Shown piece after piece: positions 43,928 to 57,530 of a stretch of 64,000 nucleotides of DNA. The notes beneath the pieces are model-generated. The model was not told the DNA's origin and made no database searches. It saw nothing but the letters and a program-made list of their open reading frames with translations. The translations under genes and the position numbers were made by a program. Origin of the DNA: Glandiceps talaboti (lineage: Eukaryota > Hemichordata > Enteropneusta > Spengelidae); the NCBI RefSeq assembly GCF_964340395.1, contig NC_135560.1, positions 15,020,598 to 15,084,597 of the forward strand. Direction: 5' to 3'. The stretch's first letter is position 1; each line of letters opens with the position of its first letter.

Positions 43928-43962
<35 letters not shown>

Positions 43963-44010
43963 CCGCCCGCCCGCCCGCCCGTCCGTCTGTCTGTCTGTCT
44001 GTCTGTCTGT
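43735..44010. repeat. Compound microsatellite (TATG)n, (GTCC/CGCC)n, (CTGT)n
   Basis: TATG tracts separated by GT runs, then two alternating blocks of CCCG/CGCC and CTGT units. Confidence 0.97.
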
Positions 44011-45230
44011 ATGTGACAGCATTGTTTCTTTTAAGTACGTGTAGACACTTGCAAATGTTTTCATTGAGTATTATTAAAAAACAAGTTGCCTATCTATCAC
44101 ACCAAGGCAAGTTACATTACGATGTTTTATTAGACGAATTATCATCGGCATCAGTGCAATAAGACTTCTATGCAAGTGTCAAGACGATGTAATGTAGCCT
44201 CTGTAAACTCGACGACATACAACCATTTGAAAGAATGAATATAAATCAATCAGTATAGCGCTTTATTACGTTCAAAGTACTTGAACTTTAACAAGGTCAA
44301 ATCAATCCAATGCAAACACCAATTTCACCAAACCATAGTGCTGCGTAAAGTAGAAGAAAACTTAGGGACAAAATTATTAATAACACCGTTTGCTTCAGAG
44401 CTGTTTTGATTAACCTTTTCTGAGATAAATCCATTGTTAACGTGCCGCTTTTACAGCGAATCTAAGTAATTATTAAGAAAACGACAGCATGGACATAGTG
44501 TATCCGAAAATTTAAGTCCATTTTAAAACCGTGTCACGTGACCTTAACAATTCAGTGAATTGTTTTGACCTTTGTTATATGCTGAATCGCTCTACAGTTT
44601 CTTGGTACAGATATGTCGATGAATACATCGACCACAGTCTTTGTCAAGTAAACGTTCTCAATAATGTGTGAGCATTTAAATGTCAATTGATTGAACGATA
44701 TAAGTCAATTTATTCGTTCCGCTAACGTCAACCGCCATAATTGCTTTACTATGTTTGTTTAAACTGCTAGCCTATTTTGAATAATTTTGATGTATAAATC
44801 ATCAAATTATATTGGTCAAACCGTTCATTCAATTTAACAAGAGAAAGTAAAGGAAATGATAATTGAAAGCGAAATCCACAGGCGGATATTTTACATACTT
44901 TGCTGGCCATAGATTAGTGACTACATATGCCGACATGGTAATGGAAATGAACGAGCACCCATGCAACTCATTTGAAGCAGACTTTTAGCTCAGATTATTA
45001 TGGTAGAGTAATGGATGCCTAACATTACGGCGAGAAAAGTCCCACTGAGCTTAGGTAAACCGTTTAACGATTATTTTGTAATCAAAGAAAGTATATGTTA
45101 TTATAAGGGTTTGAGTTTCTCTTGTTACGTCATTCTGTTCTAACTGAATGAAAGAAAACTTATTGAAGTCTTCGCCCCTTTAGGTGATATGACCTATGAA
45201 TTACTTCGACGACTACGCGTGCAGGTCAAG
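44011..45230. other. AT-rich DNA left of the CACTA-like element, no gene seen
   Basis: No recognisable features. Confidence 0.5.
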
Positions 45231-45233
45231 TCA

Positions 45234-45492
45234 CACTAGTAGAAAAAATAGTACAGTTTACGACACTTTCCGTACTATAGTTCAGATTGAGTTCAATTCT
45301 GTACTTTTATGCTGATGAGGTGGACGTTTCTGTACTTTCCCATTAGCGCCTGTCTAATCGGATTATACTCGATCTGAAAAATAGTTCAGATTGCGAGTCG
45401 GAAGTGATTTGAATACATTTGCATTTAGTTCAGAATATATTCATGAGTTCACCCCCATAACCGGGCAGTAAACAAATGAATATTCAAATCTA
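45234..45492 (+). repeat. Left 259-bp terminal inverted repeat
   Basis: Begins CACTAGTAGAAAAAATAG. Internal motif copies are ATAGTTCAGATTG at 45277 and 45381 with a variant TTAGTTCAGA at 45425, and TTCTGTACTTT at 45297 and 45328. Similarity to the right repeat stops after CAAATCTA. Confidence 0.93.
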
Positions 45493-46500
45493 CCGTGCTT
45501 GCAATCAATACGTACATAAACGCTATACGTGTAGCTAGTGTATTCGATACATATGTATGTATATAAGCAGGCTTATGATATGAACTACATGGTTAGGACG
45601 TACGTAGATTGTAATATCACAGGGCTCATTTTGAAATAAATGTTCGTAGTACGCCTTTTCATTATGCACTACATACCGCCACCACTAAACGTGTTTCACA
45701 TTTCTACGCGTTTGATGCATAGTAATACAGATTTAGATGACATGACAATCGTTTCCAATAATAGTTTAAAATTGGGCCACAAATATTGCTAGTGTATGGA
45801 GCTTCTTAACAAACCTGACCGGCCAATAGCGTCAACAAACTCACAGTAGAGACGTGCTGACAGATTTGAGTCTGTGGACATTATTTCTAGCTAAGTAAAA
45901 TTGAGTGACTATTGGGAATATTATATGGCATCCATGTCGTCCATGTCGTCTATAGTTTCTGACTGACCGTGTTATGTACAACGTAACGCTGAACGAAATA
46001 CGGTCCATCAGGAATTAACTAGACTAACCTCTATGGGAATAGTATTCTTGTCCATGTGTCGTTTATAGAACAATTAAGTGTTAGGGTGTGATCTTCACAG
46101 TAATAAACAAGCCTTTAGAAGAACAACAGGTATTCACGCCTCAAATATCTTGGGCATCATCCAAATTACGATCATGAGCACCAAAGTAAAGGAAATACTT
46201 AATGACGTTCGGCATGCAGAACCCCCCCCCCCCCCGGGCCCGTACCTATGGGTACATGCCCGGCATCCATGTAACTGTTATATCACTCTACGTGACGATT
46301 CTGAGGGCCCTCATCTCTTATTCTCTTGTTTTATTTCAATTATACTCATAACTCCTGTTTTTATAGTATAACTGTACAATTGGCTTCGATCAGTGCATTC
46401 CAGATTTTCATGAGTCATGAGTGCACATTGCACAGATATCTGCAGAATACTTAAAAGGATTATGGGTAATGTATGCATATGCGGGAAAAACAAACTGCTG
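45493..46500. other. Interior of the CACTA-like element, no gene seen
   Basis: Unrecognised DNA. A 97-codon frame at 46078-46371 crosses a C-run (46221-46235) and has no identifiable domain. A GC-rich short hairpin lies near 46233-46262. Confidence 0.5.
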
Positions 46501-46509
46501 TAAGGAGCA

Positions 46510-46663
46510 TAGTCTCGCTGCCAGACTCGAGACTATCGTCCCTAATCTGTTTACCGAGCGGCGCAGCCGCGAGAAGAGCGGGACCAGTCCCCCTCTATTC
46601 TCGCGGCTGCGCCGCTCGGTAAACAGATTAGGGACGATAGTCTCGAGTCTGGCAGCGAGACTA
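46510..46663. mobile_element. 154-bp perfect fold-back element with 9-bp target duplication
   Basis: Arms 46510-46575 and 46598-46663 are exact reverse complements over 66 bp around a 22-base loop. TAAGGAGCA flanks both sides (46501-46509 and 46664-46672), a perfect 9-bp direct repeat. Long inverted repeats with 9-bp duplications are typical of Mutator/MULE-type elements; that assignment is inference. Each arm also starts with its own small palindrome, TAGTCTCG...CGAGACTA. Arm identity points to recent insertion. The 81-codon frame through it is not a gene. Confidence 0.93.
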
Positions 46664-46672
46664 TAAGGAGCA

Positions 46673-48873
<2,201 letters not shown>

Positions 48874-48964
<91 letters not shown>
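48874..48964. repeat. (GA)n microsatellite
   Basis: About 90 bp of GA, flanked on both sides by related GTAAAC-[..]-TGCTCCTG-GGTTT segments. Confidence 0.97.
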
Positions 48965-48965
<1 letters not shown>

Positions 48966-48990
48966 CATACACTTATACAAATGTAAATTT

Positions 48991-49140
48991 ACTTGGTAAA
49001 CAACTGCTCCTGAGGTTTAATTTTGGTTCAAATCATGAGCAGAATATTCGGGGGCCCTTTCAGACCATCACAATTGTCATGCCCCCCTCCCTTTGAACCT
49101 CAATTTTGTTCATGCCCCCCCCCGTAAATTCTGACTCCAG
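48991..49140 (+). repeat. Dispersed repeat family C, copy 1
   Basis: Aligns with 54898-55070. Shared blocks are GTAAAC-[..]-CTGCTCCTG, TTTGGTTCAA-TCATGAGCA, and GGCCC-TTTCAGAC, followed by C-rich sequence in both. It immediately precedes the L2/CR1-like fragment. A third partial copy is at 48785-48830. Confidence 0.7.
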
Positions 49141-49149
49141 CATAATTTC

Positions 49150-49960
49150 AAATTTATTCCGAGCTCGGTATTACAGGCATTCGACTAGAGTCTTTATACC
49201 TCAAAGATATACAACAGTCCATTTCTGTACAAGGCATATCAGAAACCAAACATTTGCAGTGTGGAGTGTCACAAAACCCTGTGCTTGGTCCACTCTTACA
49301 CGCGTATGCTGTCTATACACATCACCACTTGGAAAGCTAATCCGACATCAAAATCTCAATATGCAACAACATGCAGACGACAACCAGATTTACCAATATA
49401 TTTCCCCAATCACATACGTCAACTACAGTAACTAAGATGGAAACTGTTGCACATGATATTAAACGACCCAAAATAAGCTAGTTTAATGATGGCAAAACCG
49501 AGGTCCTCCTTATCACGTCTCAGTTCAACAGGCTTCCTCGTCTCATGAACCACATCAACATGGGATCGTCTTCTGTGCAGTTAGTGGATTCAGCATGTAC
49601 CATTTGTGTAACAATTGATGACCGTTATAACCTCAAGAAGCACATCTCGTTGACATGTAGATCAGTTCTTTTTCACCCCCGAACAATAGGTCGCATCATT
49701 GACAGTGGAGGGGGCCCCTCCACTGTCTATGGTCGCATACGCCAGTATCTTACAAACGGAGTTTGTCAGAACCTTGGTCATGCACTTATATCATCGATAC
49801 CTGACTACTGAATGGCCCTTCTGTATGGGCTGCCAGCTAAAAACATTGTCCCTCTTGAACATGCCCAAAATACAGCAGCTAGGATTGTGTCAGGTACAAA
49901 GAAAACAGATGACGTCACATCGGTTCTTTCAATAACACAGTTTAGTTAGAAATCACACTG
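49150..49960 (+). pseudogene. Decayed L2/CR1-like LINE reverse-transcriptase fragment
   Basis: Across frames 1-3 the translation follows the later part of a CR1/L2-type reverse transcriptase. First comes a V-S-Q-[N]-P-V-L-G-P-L-L block (motif B region, usually GVPQGSVLGP), then QHADDNQIYQYI (motif C, a YADD-like box with Tyr replaced by His). Next is a ...LGVT-like stretch read as ICVTIDDRYNLKKHISLTCRS, then RTIGRI/RQYLTNGVCQNL, and finally NIVPLEHAQNTAARIVSG near the C-terminus. Several frameshifts and stops separate these, so it is dead. A 35-bp hairpin element plus a 7-bp duplication interrupts it at 49697-49738 without changing the frame. The N-terminal endonuclease and early polymerase motifs are absent. 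Confidence 0.82.
49697..49731. mobile_element. Mini-hairpin element, CATAG family, copy 1
   Basis: A 35-bp near-perfect palindrome, CATTGACAGTGG...CTGTCTATG, with a perfect 13-bp inner stem from GACAGTGGAGGGG. It is flanked by GTCGCAT on both sides (49690-49696 and 49732-49738). Insert plus duplication is 42 bp (14 codons), placed inside a LINE reading frame that reads continuously if the 42 bp are removed. Confidence 0.85.
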
Positions 49961-50016
49961 GCGTCAAGTGCAGTTACATAATATACCAGTAGGTAGGGCC
50001 TACATGTACATGTAGT

Positions 50017-50042
50017 CTCAGGTCACTACATTGTGGTCTGAG
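50017..50042. mobile_element. Mini-hairpin element, CTCAG family, copy 1
   Basis: 26 bp from CTCAGGTCACT to GTGGTCTGAG, flanked by the perfect 7-bp direct repeat ATGTAGT (50010-50016 and 50043-50049). Confidence 0.82.
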
Positions 50043-50331
50043 ATGTAGTTTACACCACTATGACCTAAGAACTTGAACCAGGGCTGAGGAGAAGTGGTCT
50101 GAGGTTAAAGTTTTGCAGCTCTCGTTCAGCAATCTCAAAACATTTCAGCCTACTTCCCGTAATGAACACTTGTCAAGCATTTTTGTAGCTCCCATACTCA
50201 AAGACTACATATATGTTTATATACGACTCAAAATATAACACTGAAATTTACTTTGAACACGTTCAGTTTCAGTAGACCTATTAAAACCCAAAATCTCCAC
50301 TGTATAATTTAATATCGGTAATAGTTTACAG

Positions 50332-50577
50332 TCAAAAACTTTTAAATTTAGTTTTGACTAGGAGGTCCCCAAGTTTTGCAAGTTGACTCATGACCGCAAT
50401 CATTGCTTTACTCGCTTGAGCTGCAAGCGCTAAATACCATAGACCACTGCTTGACATAATCACGCCTAGATATTCATAAAAAGCGAACAACGTCGAGTTT
50501 ATGACCACCAATAACCACTTTTCAATTTTCTTAAGAATTTCATCTCTTAGTAAATACAATAATTTTAGTTTTGACAT
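50332..50577 (-). pseudogene. LINE reverse-transcriptase C-terminal fragment
   Basis: An 81-residue open stretch on the minus strand, unrelated in orientation to the neighbouring LINE debris. It includes EYLGVIMSSSG, ALAAQASKAMIAVMSQL and KLGDLLVKTKF. These match the order of the post-catalytic segment of many non-LTR reverse transcriptases: a YLGV-I-SSSG block, then an A-KA-- helix, then LP---KLFD. The catalytic YADD box would lie upstream (above 50577) and is not present. It is a short fragment; the clade cannot be set from this piece alone. Confidence 0.72.
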
Positions 50578-50783
50578 ACATGTAATTTACTTTCAAAAGA
50601 CAATGTTAGAAACCCCTACCCCATTGATTCCTGTGGGAACATGCCTTTCGTGAAGAAAAAATGGTTACATAACATGTCTACAAGAATTGTTGGAGAATGT
50701 CTATGTAGAATGCCACACTGATCCCATATCCACACCTTGAGTTTTATTTTTATTGTTCTTCAATGATCTCCTTCAAAGTAATA

Positions 50784-51160
50784 GTCTGGATGCCAATATG
50801 GTTTCTAACTAAACCACGTCTAGCCAAAAGCCCCTCAAATAGCACAAAAAGTTGTTCACCCAATCAGTGAAACCTAAATGTTTTGGTGATGTAAACAGTA
50901 TATAAGTAGCATCATGGGCTGACAAATATACCACATTTGAACATTACTGTCCCAATAAACACTAACTTTATGAGGGACTGTGTTATTGGTTAGAGTTTTG
51001 TGATTTATTAACAAAGACATGATGTTAATGACTGTGTGGGTGGCTGTAAATGAATTTTAAATTGCATCTCATGCATTTCAAGACTTCTAGAGTAACGACT
51101 CTGACTATACTTTGAGTGGAGGTATAAATGGTAATGATACAGTATAGGAACTAGACTATC
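50784..51160 (+). repeat. Dispersed repeat family D, copy 1 (carries an empty hairpin site)
   Basis: 50784-50815 (GATGCCAATATGGTTTCTAA then CTAAACC) and 51107-51160 (GAGTGGAGGTATAAATGGTA then ATGATAC and GGAACTAGAC) match 58090-58220 in the same order. About 290 bp of extra sequence separates the two blocks here. At CTAACTAAACCACG no hairpin is present, whereas the second copy has one at exactly this point. Confidence 0.7.
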
Positions 51161-51565
51161 AAAGTAATTACCTTGTCCAAAAGACTACAGTCGGATATTA
51201 ATCTCACCATTAATGCCTGAATTTATGTCTATCAAGGTGGATCTGATAAGATCATGGAAATCGAGAAACTTTCATCACTTTGGACTTGAGCATTGAATAC
51301 ATTTGTGAAGTACTCAGACCATGATTCATGTTTTTTTTTAGAGATTAATTCCACTAGATCGTCCACTAAATCGTCCACGAAAACAAATACATTCTATCAT
51401 TCCACCATGTCACTCAACAACGCGCATCGAATTCTATCACTTGAATTTCCGTTATTTAGTCGTCTGAAGATCGTAACGGCCTCCGTACCATAACTTGTGT
51501 ACTTTGTGTAAATACAGCTCTACTTCTCAGTATTGAGCACTTTTCCTTCAGTTTATGACTTACCT

Positions 51566-51567
<2 letters not shown>

Positions 51568-51623
<56 letters not shown>
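51568..51623. repeat. (TA)n microsatellite
   Basis: About 55 bp of TA; a second TA tract lies about 107 bp downstream. Confidence 0.97.
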
Positions 51624-51626
<3 letters not shown>

Positions 51627-51728
51627 TTGCTCTTTTCCTTATATTTAGTTTTGCTATAATAGTTTTGCTATTACGCTCTGCCACTGCGGTATAGAGCACT
51701 GTCTTATAGCAGATTGATACTCACCGAG

Positions 51729-51729
<1 letters not shown>

Positions 51730-51805
<76 letters not shown>
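51730..51805. repeat. (TA)n microsatellite
   Basis: About 75 bp of pure TA. Confidence 0.97.
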
Positions 51806-51806
<1 letters not shown>

Positions 51807-52205
51807 CCATTGCTCGGTTGACGGCAACGCGGTCAAAGATATCGGGTTCTTTGCACAATACACGTGTATATAGAAATGATGTCCCTTAAATTTCCCCTCT
51901 TTTCATTCTTGCTCTTTTCAACTACAATATAGATTTTGATAATTTCCATAGGTCTCACGAGATATACTCTTCAAGGAAAAACAAGTTCGTGTCGGAGTTT
52001 GACACGAGAATAGTCTGTGCTTGGAGTAATTATACTGTCAGTATAATTTCTCAAAGGTATGTGTTATCGTGGAAGTTTAAACATTATTTATACTTTAATG
52101 GTGTTATAGATTTTGACCCAAGCTATGCATGCCACGGTCACAAGCTATATTGCGTCAGATCGATTTGCCAAACAAGTTTGCCAGAATTAACGCATCCCAT
52201 CAAAC

Positions 52206-52237
52206 CATGGACCCTCCACAAAGGTGGAGTGTCTATG
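52206..52237. mobile_element. Mini-hairpin element, CATAG family, copy 2
   Basis: 32 bp, CATGGACCCTCCAC...GTGGAGTGTCTATG, flanked by ATCAAAC (52199-52205) and GTCAAAC (52238-52244), a 7-bp direct repeat with one mismatch. Confidence 0.82.
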
Positions 52238-52499
52238 GTCAAACAAATGACAGGTCGCAGAAACTATGGTCATGGAAGTATGAACGTCGTTTATACTTGT
52301 ACGCCGTGACATACAATGAGCGCAGTGCCATGATTGACCGGATTATTCAGTGTCGACAATCCCAGTTAATATAATCCCAAAGGCAAACTTGTTTTATTTA
52401 CCACCTTGCCAAGCAACACAGGGTGGTGGCGAGGCGAAGTTGTAATGTACTGTCGCTTTGATATTCACGATTTTGGAAAGGAAATAGATAACATCGGGT

Positions 52500-53399
52500 T
52501 AGATCTTGAGAGTAAATAAGAAGAAAAGAAGAGTTAATTTGAAATCAGTGATAAACGAGTTGTCTATTTTTAAGAAACTAAATATAAGGAAAGCTATGGG
52601 TCCTGATAACATATGTGGTAGGTTACTGAATGTCTATGCATCGCAGTTAGCTAGTGTTTCCAGTAGATTGTTCAATTGGTCGTACAATGATCATACGATA
52701 TCAACCATTTGGAAAACATCTACCATCTGTCCGGTCCCTAAAAACTTCCAAGGCATCGTCCTGTAGCACTGACTTCCATTGTGATGAAATGCTTCGAGCG
52801 TATTTTACTTTGTCAAAACCCACAAAAACATTCACACCTTGACCCATACCAATTTACATATTAAAGTAATAGAGGTACTGATAATGCAACTCTCACATTA
52901 CTTCACGATGCGTATACACATCTTGAAAAACCAAGTTCATTTGTAAGACTATTGGTTATTGATTTTTCATCAGTCGTTAACAGAAGTCAACCAAACATGA
53001 TGGCTCATAAACTTAGTTATTTAAACGTTAACCCCAAACTCATCCTCTAGATAATGGATTTTCTTGTCAACCTTTCCCAGTTTGTTCGCTACCAAAAATT
53101 AAGTTCAGCCTTCCATTCAACATTTAGGGGTGCCTCACAGAGCACGATACTCTCACACAAACTATTTACACTTTACACAAATGACTGCTCATCAGGTACC
53201 GATACAAATCCACTTATCAAATATTCTGATAACTCTGCATTAGTTGACCTGTCAAATTCTGACCGTACTTATTTCGATGAAGTTGATAGGTTTGTTACTT
53301 GGTGTAAAGAAAACTACTTGGACGAAAGGTCGACTTTAGGAAGAACCCTAAAGTAGTGCCCGACCTTTTTATTGACAATGTTAAAGTTGAACAGGTGAC

Positions 53400-53443
<44 letters not shown>

Positions 53444-53881
53444 AACAGTCTTGGATAATAAATCAAATGTTAAGGCCAACACAGATTTCATTAACAAGAA
53501 ATGTCAATCTAGAGTTTACTGTCTACAACAATTGAGGGGCCTAAAATTTTGTAAATGCCAAGGTATTACAGACATTCTATCGGAGTTTTGAGTCGGTTTA
53601 ACATTTTCTTTTTTGTGCTGGTTTGGTAGTCTAGGGACTAGCTACAAGAGTGTCTTGAACAAAATTGTAAATGTGTTTAGTAAAGTATTGAGTGAAAAGT
53701 AGACTAATTTGAATGAAATGTTTACATCTCGTGTACAAAACAAAGCTGGGAAAATGGTAAATGACAAAGGCCACATTATGTCCCAACACTTTGAACTCCT
53801 GCCATCAGGGAGACGATTTCGTGTCCCTAAATTCAGAACAGTCAGAACCAAATCAAGTTTTGTGCCCACTTCAACTAAATT
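52500..53881 (+). pseudogene. CR1/Rex1-like LINE reverse transcriptase, inactivated
   Basis: A near-continuous but frame-broken reverse transcriptase. Segments in order: KAMGPDNICGRLLNVY (the K-GPD-I block, 52590 region); WKTSTICPVPK; a frameshifted equivalent of the L-SIVMK-FER block; RGTDNATLTLLHDAYTHLEK; VIDFSSVVNRSQP (motif A, with the usual AF-T changed to VVNR); a premature TAG near 53048; GASQSTILSHKLFTLYTNDC (motif B); and KYSDNSALV (motif C, YxDD reduced to YSDN). The C-terminal LLPSGRRFRVPKFRTVRTK block ends with TAA at 53881. A TA microsatellite (53401-53441) sits inside the thumb region. The catalytic-box change, stops and frameshifts make it inactive. The endonuclease half is missing. 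Confidence 0.87.
53401..53441. repeat. (TA)n microsatellite inside LINE remnant
   Basis: About 41 bp of TA separating KVEQVTK from the frame that continues LGTVLDNKSNVK. Confidence 0.96.
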
Positions 53882-53924
53882 TTAAACCAAACTAAATAAT
53901 TCTATTTCAAAGACATCTGCTCTG

Positions 53925-54065
53925 CATTCCAGATTGGAAGAACCGCGTTTTTTTATTGTCTTTTTTAAGTTGATGACCATTTCTGGCAAGACTTCACTCA
54001 CAATTTTCTCGATTTTACTGATTTTTCTTCTTTATTAAAAAGGTTTAGGGTCGGCACCGGATTTC
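53925..54065 (+). repeat. Dispersed repeat family B, copy 2 (partial)
   Basis: Starts CCAGATTGGAAGAACCG and runs through CTTTTTTAAGTTGATG, GCAAGACTTCAC and AGGTTTAGGGTCGGC, matching 57320-57460 and part of 19600-19730. Confidence 0.7.
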
Positions 54066-54141
54066 TAGAATGGAAGCGTTTGGGGAGTTATGTGTGATTT
54101 ATTTGTTGAGAAAGGTTCAAAGACAATAAATATCGCCATAA

Positions 54142-54182
54142 GGTGGCACTTGCCGTTCCAGTGAGGAACGACTAGTGCCACC
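54142..54182. repeat. Short hairpin without target duplication
   Basis: GGTGGCACT pairs with AGTGCCACC, with an inner GTTCC/GGAAC stem. Flanks (GCCATAA, ACGGTAG) do not match, unlike the 7-bp-flanked hairpins nearby. Confidence 0.7.
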
Positions 54183-54321
54183 ACGGTAGTACTCGACAAT
54201 TCGATGGACCACGGCCAAGTCCGCCATTCACAATTTTCAAATCACTTGAAATAAAGCAATCTGGCAAAACTCGCCCATGTGCATTTACAATCTTGTCGCA
54301 ACTAATTCTAGTAGGTAAAAC

Positions 54322-54345
54322 CATAGACCCTCCACCCTGTCTATG
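54322..54345. mobile_element. Mini-hairpin element, CATAG family, copy 3
   Basis: Only 24 bp: CATAGAC, a 10-base CCTCCACCCT centre, then GTCTATG. Flanked by the perfect 7-bp repeat GTAAAAC (54315-54321 and 54346-54352). Confidence 0.82.
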
Positions 54346-54352
54346 GTAAAAC

Positions 54353-54897
54353 CTAGTCGCATTCATAACTTTCATCGAGGGTAAGGTAATTTTAGTCATC
54401 AACTTCTATAAAGTCCAAAATGAAACGATAAAACATGTACATTTTGGAAATTATCCCATGTATAATGCCAGATTATAAAGTGACAAAGAGTGGTTCATCT
54501 GAGTGGATAGCTTAACCTCTTGACGATTTATAAACAATGGGAAATAGGCAGCTATCTTGATGTTCATTTTAACCTATTTTCCCGGAGAATATTTTCAGAA
54601 CTGGTATCCAAATTACCAAGATCACGTTTTTCATATTTACTGATATGCCGCTTTAGTTATGGCCGGTTTTGTGGGATGTTTTGCGTGCACAATGTAAACC
54701 ACAGACAAGGCATGTAAACTTCTACTTGCAAACCCGTCTATTTCAGGCTTGGCCTCTTACCACTCTTGGAGGAATTGTACTGACTCCTCCAAGACCACGT
54801 CTGACACAGTGGCCTGAAACCCATAGTCTATCGCGAGTATATTGTCTACCCTTCAAGAGACACACATTCTCTGCCAGTCACCCTTTTAAAAATACGC
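54353..54897. other. Interior of the CACTA-like element, no gene identified
   Basis: A 131-codon frame (54669-55064) starts here and runs into repeat family C. It has no recognisable domain and its C-terminal part is the repeat, so it is not called as a gene. Confidence 0.5.
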
Positions 54898-55070
54898 TTG
54901 TTAAACGTCTGCTCCTGGAGTTAAATTTGGTTCAACTCATGAGCAAAATATTTGTACGTGACTCCGGGCCCCTTTCAGACAATCCGAATTTTCACGCACG
55001 TCCCAATTCGTTTTTTTCCCGTGACAACAATTTTTCTCCTGAGCCTCCCCCTACCCTAATCTAGTTCCTG
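54898..55070 (+). repeat. Dispersed repeat family C, copy 2
   Basis: Partner of 48991-49140; shares CTGCTCCTG, TTTGGTTCAA-TCATGAGCA and GGGCCCCTTTCAGAC. Confidence 0.7.
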
Positions 55071-57237
55071 ACGACCGTATTCCAATTTTACACTACATCT
55101 TTACATATTACGTATAGTCAATGTCATTACTCTCGTTGCCGATGTGTTGGCAATTATATACATGTATATATATAATATCCATAATCACAACATATTTCCT
55201 GCTCAAAGAAGAACTGTTTCAGCTTATTCCATTTCGATATAAACAGACAGAGAGTCCAGGGATAAAATACCCATGTACTACTCCTTATATTACTGGCTAG
55301 GTAATGTCAACCGTAAAATAATCCAAGCACCAGCGTCCCTAAAATCCGTGAAACAGTGTCGATATTACAGTATTTTGCTGACACTTATTACTTTCTGTAA
55401 CTGGTCTATATTTGTGATATCATGGTAAATATGCTTGGAATTTATGGCCTAACAAACCAGACATTACGTAGATTTGAATATTGAAGAAAATCAAAAACAA
55501 AAACAAGGCCATGGCCATGGCCGGTCAGGTACTGATATTAGTACTTTAGACATCAGTGGGGGTCACACTTGGTCATTGAAACTATATTGACCGACCAAAA
55601 TTCTAAACATCACGGATAAATAATTTCATATCGAAATGTATGTACGGAGATTCAGGTTTTTAGACCACGTGGCTTTGACATGACATCATCAGCTAAATTT
55701 GCAATACGAAAGTAACGTAAAACATGGATGTATCTAGTAGGGAGCAAAGTCCGCATGTCTGTATGGATGTTTGAAGATTTACTATCGGTATATGGGAGGC
55801 ATAGAGGGAAATATTTGAATAGCGTTATTTAACGTTACATAATTCATAACTGACTACTAAACTACCGTCAAGAGGATTGTTTTTGCTTCCATTTATCTGT
55901 ATTAATTTTTTTAAAGGCAGTGATGGTGACTGCCAATGCCGGTAGTGAAAATATGGCCCGCACATTCTGAAGATTTTTGTATCATACAAGTTCAATGTTG
56001 TAGCTGAGAATGTGATTTATATTTATAACTCAGTAGAATGGGTACCGGTACTGATGCGAGGGATGTGAACCAACCTTTGTGTTGCGTGCTTTTTAATATC
56101 ACCGTGTGTGTGTGTGTGTTGTTTGTTTGTTTGTTTGTAATGTAGATTCGTTGTTGATATACTGCTACTAGATCAGACCGTGGGTTATACTTCCATGATC
56201 AGAACATGACCAGACAACTCTCCACGGCACCATTTTGGTTTTACAACTTTGATTACTTTGTTTTGAATAGCTTTTGTCAAGTTCTTGACTTTCCTGATAT
56301 GACAATAAAGCAAGGGCGGTGAAATATTATTATAGTAGTCCTTCAAAAAACAAGACAATTTTGAAACTTTTAGTGGAAAATGTTAGTGAAGACACAGTTT
56401 ACCCGCATAAATTAACTAACAAAAGACAAAAGAAATGTACACATGGTTCATTTTCTAGGTGTCGACCTCATGAATATGCACCAAGATTTAGAACCGAGTC
56501 AGCTTTAAATGCGTTCACACCTCCAAATCTGGTCTGGACAATATTGTCTGGGCTTAGTCACCCTTTTATGCGGACTACAGAGCGGCCCTGGTGCGGACTA
56601 TTTCTGCCACCTATTAATGCCTGAAAGTCAAGTGGCATATGCTGAGGTTGTGTACAACCAGCAACCCATAACATTTTAGCAATCTACAGTTCTACCTCAG
56701 TATGGCTATTAGCCATGCTAGGTAGTTACTATAATGATTAATATAATGGTTGTCTTGGTAAAAGTTGTCGACCCCCCCCCCAAAAAAAAAAAAGAAGAAA
56801 AAAAAAAGAAAAAAAGAAAAAAAAAGATCAACAAAACATTCTATGATATTGAAAGCGCTCCTGGCATGTAATTCCATAGAACAGTTTCCTGTAGGGAATG
56901 GCAGCGATTTCATTCAAACTCAAAGACAGAGATGCTAACCAACGTGAACAGCCATAAAAAATTGTATGTGAATGAGTATGACTCTGAGATCCCGCTAACG
57001 GTTTCATTGTTGTCGGTCTAACCAGAGACACTGGAGAACTTCACTGTCTATGATCTAATCGTATTGCTCAGTGTGAAAACCGTGCAAAGCGTTACTATTT
57101 TGGCGTTGTATTTTCGCACATTTTTGGTTCACAAGGGTCCAATAATTTAAGCTTGAGTTAGGAAATAGGCCTATTAAAAAAATTGTGTTGTTCCGATTAG
57201 GCAAAATAAATAAATAGGTGGGGTAGGTAGATTTATT
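55071..57237. other. Interior of the CACTA-like element, no gene seen
   Basis: Includes a short (GT)n-(TTTG)n tract near 56105-56138 and a C-run followed by a 55-bp A/G-rich, poly-A-like tract (56773-56826). The 101-codon frame at 56319-56624 has no recognisable domain. Confidence 0.5.
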
Positions 57238-57530
57238 TTTATTCATGTGCGAGTGTCTAATTCTGGTTTTCCATTTTTTCCAAATGATCTCTGTGTTATT
57301 GGCTTCTTTCCATTAGATGTACAACCATTACAGATTGGAGGAACAGTTTTATATCGTCTTTTTAAGTTGATGTCAGTTTCTGCATCCACTATGTCTCGTG
57401 AGACTTCACAATTGTTGCGATTTTGTTAGTTTTTCAAGAACACGTAAAAAAAAAGTTAAGGGTCGGCAGTGAAAAACTAGGTGGGTCGGGTAACAGAAAC
57501 CAAACAGTTATTTTTTAGGCCTAAGGCATA
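57238..57530 (+). repeat. Dispersed repeat family B, copy 3
   Basis: Full-length-looking relative of 19480-19790, with matching start (GAGTGTCTAATTC) and end (AACCAAACAG followed by TTTTTTAGGCCT). Confidence 0.75.

Noticed and set aside
46421-46666. 81-codon open frame
   Set aside because: It reads through the perfect fold-back element and has no protein-like features.
54142-54182. Seventh mini-hairpin element
   Set aside because: It is a hairpin, but its ends differ from both families and the 7-bp flanks do not match.
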